Source: JAZKFT01 sp043760535 (GTDB lineage Bacteria; Bacteroidota; Bacteroidia; Chitinophagales; Chitinophagaceae). From it: a DNA stretch of 17,575 nt. Location of the stretch: positions 1-17,575 of the forward strand of contig JAYUOV010000075.1 in assembly GCA_043760535.1 (NCBI GenBank), read 5' to 3'. Positions 12,793 through 17,575 of the stretch are shown here, piece after piece. Position numbers and translations under genes: made by a program. The first letter of the stretch is position 1. Every line of letters begins with the position of its first letter. Below the pieces are notes generated by a model that was not told the DNA's origin, made no database searches, and was given only the letters and a program-made list of their open reading frames with translations.

Positions 12793-13527
12793 ATGAGAAC
12801 AGAATTCAGGCCGGTTAGTTTCCAGATTTTACCAACGGTAATAAAAAATTTACTGATAATAAATGTGCTGGTGTTTTTAGCCCAACTTACTATTGATGGG
12901 ATAGTGCCAAGCTCAACACTTGAAACAAAGATGGGTTTACTGTCGGATACGTTTGCTTTACATACTTTACAGAGCCCTTTGTTTAAGCCATGGCAAATGG
13001 TCACGCATATTTTTATGCACGGCAGCCTTATCCATATCTTCTTCAACATGTATGCCTTGTGGATGTTTGGCTCCATATTAGAAAATGTGTGGGGACCAAA
13101 GCGTTTTATCACTTTTTATTTGGTGTGCGGCATTGGTGCTGCACTGCTACACATGACGGCACTGTATTTTGAAACAGAACCGATAATCTCAGAATTTAAA
13201 TCACTCAATGCAGAACAGCAAGTTGTTATTTCCGACAGGTTTTATCAAATAATTGGATTGCCTACGGTTGGTGCTTCGGGTGCTGTTTTTGGCTGCTTGG
13301 CTGCATTTGCATATTTGTTTCCCAACACATCGCTGTATATCATGTTTATACCGGTACCACTTAAAGCCAAGTGGTTAATTTTGGCGTATGCTGGTTTCGA
13401 ATTATTTATGGCCATAAGAAATTCTGCTGGTGATAATGTAGCCCACATTGCCCACCTCGGCGGTGCTTTAGTTGGCTTTTTACTGGTATTTTTCTGGAAC
13501 CGGACCAACAGAAAAACTTTTTATTGA
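12793..13527 (+). CDS. Rhomboid-family intramembrane serine protease (first of pair)
   Basis: Six-helix rhomboid of 244 residues that would cleave transmembrane substrates within the inner membrane. The conserved sites are complete: HIFFN (81-85, supplying the His and Asn of the oxyanion region), GASG with nucleophile Ser162, and catalytic His221 in AHIAHLGGALVG, with His218 nearby. Hydrophobic segments at about 17-34, 69-95, 103-125, 156-176, 192-209 and 216-236 fit the fold. It appears enzymatically competent. A loop of about 30 residues (126-155) before the active-site helix is longer than in minimal rhomboids. It is followed after 112 nt by a second, divergent rhomboid on the same strand. 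Confidence 0.92.
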   Translation: MRTEFRPVSFQILPTVIKNLLIINVLVFLAQLTIDGIVPSSTLETKMGLLSDTFALHTLQSPLFKPWQMVTHIFMHGSLIHIFFNMYALWMFGSILENVWGPKRFITFYLVCGIGAALLHMTALYFETEPIISEFKSLNAEQQVVISDRFYQIIGLPTVGASGAVFGCLAAFAYLFPNTSLYIMFIPVPLKAKWLILAYAGFELFMAIRNSAGDNVAHIAHLGGALVGFLLVFFWNRTNRKTFY

Positions 13528-13639
13528 ATTGGTTAAAACAAAAAGGCACATTAAACAGTTGATTGGATACTAAAGTTTAGTTTTTAAAACATGAAATTGG
13601 TATAAGTAGTAAATCCAAAATCGCAAATCATAAATTACC

Positions 13640-14566
13640 ATGGGTGTAAGAGAACAAAATAAAAAGGGCAAAATATTGCTAGGCGCAGAAGGCAACTCGT
13701 TAATTATGCTCATCACCATTAATGTGGTATTTTTTGTGCTGCTTAAGTTTATAGAAATTGTATTCTTTTTGGGTAAATTAGACATTACCAAGTTTGCACC
13801 TAATGTGCTCAACTGGTTTTCGCTTGCTCCCAAATTCGACATATTGGTAACCCGGCCGTGGACTATACTTACTTACATGTTTAGCCATATTAGTGTGTGG
13901 ATGCTTATTAGCAATATGCTGTGGCTCTGGGCATTTGGTTATATTTTACAAGATCTTACTGGCAATCGAAAGCTGGGGCCCATATTTGTGTATGGCGGTT
14001 TGGCAGGGGCTTTATTTTTTGTACTAACCAGTAATGCGTTCCCGGTTTTGTACCAAAATATAGATAGCGCCATACCCATGCTAGGTGCAGGTGCATCGGT
14101 GATGGCAGTAAGTGTAGCCACTACTGCACTGGCACCAGATTATCGCATTTTCCCTATGATAAATGGTGGCATACCGCTTTGGGTACTTACCCTCATTTTT
14201 GTACTAATAGATTTTGCCATGATAGCTGGTAGTGGTGCTGCCACAGCTGTAGCCCACCTTGCCGGGGCGGGTATGGGCTTTATTTATGTAAAAAGATTAC
14301 GTGTAGGAAAAGACATGAGTAACTGGATGCACCGTTTTTACAGTTGGATTTTTCATATTTTAGACCCTGCCGATAAAAAGCAACAGGCACAACAAATAAG
14401 AAATGAAGTGTTCTACGATGCTACCGGTAAGCAACCTTTCAAAAAAACGCCCAATATTACCCAACAAAAAATAGACGATATACTAGATAAAATTGGCAAA
14501 GACGGCTATCACTTTTTAACCGATGATGAAAAAGAATACCTAAAACGAGCCAGTAAGGATTTATAG
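13640..14566 (+). CDS. Rhomboid-like protein with altered active-site surroundings and C-terminal extension
   Basis: A 308-residue rhomboid-fold protein with a helical core at about 19-220 and a soluble C-terminal tail. Candidate catalytic residues remain: Ser153 in LGAGASVM and His206 in VAHLAGAGMG, plus Asn92 in the SNMLWLWAFG helix. Two conserved positions differ from its neighbour: the Gly after the catalytic Ser is Val (GASV), and the oxyanion-helix His is replaced by Met (residue 88). The charged tail ends in a compact motif (about 274-305, QQKIDDILDKIGKDGYHFLT, then DDEKEYLKRAS). I associate it with a C-terminal domain common in Bacteroidota rhomboids (DUF6576 from memory). It may be an active protease with relaxed geometry or an inactive rhomboid partner. 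Confidence 0.85.
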   Translation: MGVREQNKKGKILLGAEGNSLIMLITINVVFFVLLKFIEIVFFLGKLDITKFAPNVLNWFSLAPKFDILVTRPWTILTYMFSHISVWMLISNMLWLWAFGYILQDLTGNRKLGPIFVYGGLAGALFFVLTSNAFPVLYQNIDSAIPMLGAGASVMAVSVATTALAPDYRIFPMINGGIPLWVLTLIFVLIDFAMIAGSGAATAVAHLAGAGMGFIYVKRLRVGKDMSNWMHRFYSWIFHILDPADKKQQAQQIRNEVFYDATGKQPFKKTPNITQQKIDDILDKIGKDGYHFLTDDEKEYLKRASKDL

Positions 14567-14624
14567 AAAATTATGGAATCCACAGTTTCTAATATTGTGT
14601 TTGCAAAAATTGGCTACATCCATT

Positions 14625-15758
14625 ATGTCTATTTCACCACCCCGCTTGAAGCGTTTTATTAGCCTTGCATTCTCCTGGGCATCGGTGTTATTGGCCATTG
14701 CTTACCTTCTTTCTTGTTTTACACCATACATAAGCCCTGCCCGGTTTTGGGTTATGGGCTTTCTATCGTTAGCATTTCCTGTGCTGTTGGTTATGGCATT
14801 AGCCACTTGCATAATGTGGTTTTTTTTAAAAATAAAAATAGCCCTTGCATGGCTGGTTTTAATAGCCATTGGTTATAAAAACATAAGCGTACTTTTTGCA
14901 TTTAATCGTACAAAGCCATTTACCATGCAAAAGGAACAAGGCGTAATTCGTGTTATAGGCTGGAATGTAAAAGGCTTTATTACGCATGAAAACAGCCGAG
15001 ATAGTGCCAACTCTATCCGCCACCAAATGATGCGGTACATAGGTAAGCAAGATGCCGACATCCTTTGCCTACAGGATTTTACAGAATATTATAACCCAGC
15101 ACTGCCAAGCAATATAAAATTCATCACCGATTCGCTTCATTACCCTTATCATTTTTTTGCCAACGATTACAAAGCGTATCCTCCCTGGGAGCCGGCCTAT
15201 TCTGGTATTGCCGTTTTTTCTAAGCATCCGATAGGCCGTATAGCACAGGTAGTGTACAGTGGCAAAAAAACACCTGAAAGTATCATTATTGCCGACATTG
15301 AAATCAATAACATAAAACGAAGGCTTGTAGTTACACACCTACAAAGTATGCACCTAAAAGAATTAAAGCCAGCCGACAAACAGCCATGGGATAATAACGA
15401 AGACAGTGCAATAGTTTACAACGGAAACATATTCGATAAACTGAAATTTTTTCTTCCTTACCATGCCTTGCAAAGCGAACTGGTAAAAAAGCAAATAGCC
15501 GAAAGCCCTTATCCGGTCATCTTTTCGGCCGATATGAATGAAGTGCCAACCTCGTATGCTTACCACAACATAAAAGGAAAATTAAATGATGTTTTTTTAC
15601 AAAAAAACTTTGGCCTTGGCCGAACTTACTATAGCATTTCGCCTACACTTCGCATCGATTATTTGATGGTTTCCGATTCTATAAAAGTAACACAATACAA
15701 AAAGGAAAACATCTTTATGAGCGACCACTATCCGCAGGTGATGGATGTGGTTTGGTGA
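14625..15758 (+). CDS. Membrane-anchored endonuclease/exonuclease/phosphatase (EEP) family protein
   Basis: 377 residues from ATG 14625. A TTG at 14595 would add 10 residues but is a weaker start. The N terminus has about three membrane segments (roughly 11-32, 42-68 and 69-86). The rest is an EEP phosphohydrolase domain, probably outside the cytoplasmic membrane. Motifs: GWNVKGF (112-118), LCLQDF (147-152, where the family usually has LQE), YSGIAVFSKHP (192-202), THLQS (237-241), SADMNE (301-306, metal and catalytic Asp/Asn), RIDYL (343-347) and SDHYP (366-370, catalytic His). The substrate could be DNA, a phosphoinositide-like lipid or another phosphodiester; the sequence does not decide. 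It is last of the rlmD-rhomboid cluster (58 nt after the rhomboid stop) and convergent with the next gene. Confidence 0.88.
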   Translation: MSISPPRLKRFISLAFSWASVLLAIAYLLSCFTPYISPARFWVMGFLSLAFPVLLVMALATCIMWFFLKIKIALAWLVLIAIGYKNISVLFAFNRTKPFTMQKEQGVIRVIGWNVKGFITHENSRDSANSIRHQMMRYIGKQDADILCLQDFTEYYNPALPSNIKFITDSLHYPYHFFANDYKAYPPWEPAYSGIAVFSKHPIGRIAQVVYSGKKTPESIIIADIEINNIKRRLVVTHLQSMHLKELKPADKQPWDNNEDSAIVYNGNIFDKLKFFLPYHALQSELVKKQIAESPYPVIFSADMNEVPTSYAYHNIKGKLNDVFLQKNFGLGRTYYSISPTLRIDYLMVSDSIKVTQYKKENIFMSDHYPQVMDVVW

Positions 15759-15792
15759 GGATTTTGTTTAACCGGCATAATCGTTTCGATAC

Positions 15793-17575
15793 TTATCTAA
15801 TTAAAACTGTTGTTCCTTTTAACCGAAAAGGCAAACCTGTATCCCGGTTGGTATAGTTAAGCATCCATACAAAAGCCTGGGTGGCTTGTAGCTCACCGTT
15901 AATACGGCCATCCCATTTTCGGGTCCAGTCTTTAGTGTGCCATACAAGCTGCCCAAGGCGGTTATATACTTTAAATTCTAGGTTGTCTGCTTTATACGCA
16001 TTCAGCGGGTAGAGGAAATCATTAACCCCATCGCCATTGGGCGAAAAGCCCGATGGCACTGCAATGTAGCAGTTGGCCACAGCAGTTATTTTTTTAGTAA
16101 GTGTGTCCTTACAGCCTGCCATATCTTCTACTATTAGCTGCACCGGGTATTTACGCTGCACTTCTATCAGCGGATATTTTTGTGCTGGTGGGTTACTAAA
16201 AATGCTGGTATTGCCATTGCCAAAGCTCCACCGCCAGCTGGTTATTCTGCCAATGCTGGTGTTCCGAAAAACGGTCGTATCGTTCGGGCAAATAACATCG
16301 GGGGAAATAAAAGCTGCTTTCAGATAATTGTCCAAATCTATTCCAATCGTTGCCGTATCGCTGCATACGCCGTTACTAACTGCAAGCCGGGTAAGCTTAA
16401 TGCCAAAAACAGGATATAAAACCTGCGGATTTTGGAGGATACTCGATCTGATGCTGGCACTATCAAAAGCCCAAACCCAGCTATTAATACCGCTACCACC
16501 GGGATGGCTGTACCTAATGGTATCTATTTTACAACCCAATAAAACGGTACTATTAAATTTAGCCGACACTGTATCTTTTGTATTGAAGTTAAAAGTTTGT
16601 GGCAGTATAGGCTGGCCACAAACATCCAGCACCGGGCTGCCATCGAGGCCGGGAATAATGCTGAGGGTAAAATTTCCCAGTGTATAAATGGGCGAAGCCA
16701 GTTGTAAAATAATGACGCTGCTACCATCGCTTTGGCAGCTATTTCCTGCTGCATTTACAACAGTAATCTTCGAAGTTCCGGTTACGGTAAAATCAGAGCC
16801 GCTGGCCGAAATAGAACTACAATTAATTTTTTGGGGGAAATAAATTAGGATTTTATCCGGAGCACAACCCATTCTTCCAATACTATCTGCACGTATGGGT
16901 ACCGGCATTACATAAGCAAAGCCAGCCCTCTCGCCTATCGGAATATTTCGGTCGCAATTATCCAGCATGGTATTGCCATCGGCACCATTTTTAGCCACTA
17001 TAAAATAACTGCCAGCACTCATGGGCGTGGCCAGTGTAAGTGCTAGTGAATCGGTATCAAAACCAGTATTGCAACCAGCACCTACAGCACCGGTAACCCC
17101 GGCGATAGAAGGAGATAAAGCAAAGTCGCTGCCATTGGAAGACAGGCTATTACACTTCATTTTTTTATTGAGCTTTATGGTAATGCTACTACCATCGCAG
17201 TTGGCTGTGGCACTTAGCAAAGCTGGCAGTTTAGGGTCGGTAATATTGGCCGTGCCGCCGCCAAACGATAAAAAATAGCCTTCCTGCGAATCGGTAAAGT
17301 GGCTGATGAGCAAGATATAATCCCTGCCCTGCACAAGCTGTGGCATTACATTAAAGTTAGCAAATGTGGGACCTGCACAATTGGTGCTTGTATTTCCGCT
17401 GCCGCCAGTGCCAGTAGCTCCTGGTCTGCTGCTCCAGTTGCAGCTTACAAATAAACTGCGGTCTGTATATACATCGTCGGGGTTGCGTCCGGTAACATCA
17501 AAAAGTTGCCAGTCGTAATCGTCGTTTAAATTAAATGGGGTAATAATAAAGCCAAGTGTGCCGCTGGTGTAGCAG
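15793..17575 (-). CDS. Large secreted protein with Ig-like/PKD domains and T9SS type B sorting domain (5' end outside window)
   Basis: The frame is open to the window edge, so the N terminus is missing; about 593 residues are visible and the ATG at 17346 is internal. The visible start (GTLGFIITPFN, DDYDWQLFDVTG, then DYILLISHFT) resembles a jelly-roll, PPC-like domain common in Bacteroidota surface proteins. Two tandem Cys-containing Ig-like repeats follow (about 17230-16925 and 16890-16600), both with a C..S(L/I)S..GSDF block and GxDGNT/SP..D.C endings. Next are two PKD-type domains (WVWAFDS and SWRWSFGNG). The C-terminal about 90 residues are the gliding-motility-associated CHU_C / type B sorting domain (SGFSPNGDGVNDFLYPLN, FKVYNRLGQLVW, WDGRINGE, GTTVLIR). 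It is probably exported by the type IX system and is adhesin-like. Its function is unknown. Confidence 0.9.
   Translation of the reverse strand, partial: CYTSGTLGFIITPFNLNDDYDWQLFDVTGRNPDDVYTDRSLFVSCNWSSRPGATGTGGSGNTSTNCAGPTFANFNVMPQLVQGRDYILLISHFTDSQEGYFLSFGGGTANITDPKLPALLSATANCDGSSITIKLNKKMKCNSLSSNGSDFALSPSIAGVTGAVGAGCNTGFDTDSLALTLATPMSAGSYFIVAKNGADGNTMLDNCDRNIPIGERAGFAYVMPVPIRADSIGRMGCAPDKILIYFPQKINCSSISASGSDFTVTGTSKITVVNAAGNSCQSDGSSVIILQLASPIYTLGNFTLSIIPGLDGSPVLDVCGQPILPQTFNFNTKDTVSAKFNSTVLLGCKIDTIRYSHPGGSGINSWVWAFDSASIRSSILQNPQVLYPVFGIKLTRLAVSNGVCSDTATIGIDLDNYLKAAFISPDVICPNDTTVFRNTSIGRITSWRWSFGNGNTSIFSNPPAQKYPLIEVQRKYPVQLIVEDMAGCKDTLTKKITAVANCYIAVPSGFSPNGDGVNDFLYPLNAYKADNLEFKVYNRLGQLVWHTKDWTRKWDGRINGELQATQAFVWMLNYTNRDTGLPFRLKGTTVLIR

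Noticed and set aside
14595..14624. TTG start for the EEP protein
   Set aside because: The ATG at 14625 is a stronger start and directly precedes the basic residues and first membrane segment; the extra 10 residues add nothing recognisable.
17346..17346. ATG at 17346 as the start of the last gene
   Set aside because: The same frame stays open to the window edge and the upstream residues continue a secreted-domain pattern, so this Met is internal.

Overview
The window looks like a chromosome segment of a Bacteroidota bacterium, most likely of the Chitinophagaceae type. The signs are the C-terminal T9SS/gliding-type sorting domain of the last gene, Bacteroidota-type promoter matches (TTG-N19/20-TAnnTTTG), the lack of clear Shine-Dalgarno sequences, and proteins of typical Bacteroidota kind (paired rhomboids, a MerR regulator with a long N-terminal tail, a GxxExxY protein). 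The family-level placement is inference from gene content and not a measured result.

Positions 1-6136 hold a tryptophan operon: leader peptide, trpE, trpG, trpD, a GxxExxY PD-(D/E)XK-type gene, trpC and trpF. The most striking item is a complete leader-peptide attenuator at about 270-431. It consists of a candidate promoter, a 15-codon ORF with tandem Trp codons (308-355), a 1:2 stem, a possible 2:3 antiterminator and a 3:4 intrinsic terminator with seven Ts, all upstream of trpE. trpB and trpA do not follow trpF and are not in the window.

The spacers of the trp operon are filled by a family of imperfect inverted-repeat elements (family 1). Their arms carry AATC at about 9-11 nt spacing and end in CCTGGTTCAGAC. 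Copies lie before trpE, between trpE and trpG, between trpG and trpD, and around and after the GxxExxY gene before trpC. In trpG and trpD the element end supplies the last codon and the stop (GTC TGA). A second, unrelated repeat family (family 2, core CGACATTGGCGAAC) occurs at the window start, nested inside the trpE-trpG element, and after trpF.

Positions 6137-7191 are a gene-poor spacer with a family 2 repeat, a decayed minus-strand gene (6301-6753) and a candidate promoter for typA. typA/bipA (7192-9003) ends at a near-perfect intrinsic terminator. The 9070-9676 spacer holds only a doubtful small membrane ORF.

On the minus strand, a MerR-family regulator (start at 10995 or 11037) overlaps a lipoprotein with a thioredoxin fold (10273-9677) by 4 nt. 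Divergent from these runs a plus-strand cluster: rlmD, two rhomboid genes, and a membrane-anchored endonuclease/exonuclease/phosphatase protein. A 9-C homopolymer lies in the divergent spacer. The window ends in a convergent, 5'-truncated gene for a large secreted multidomain protein.
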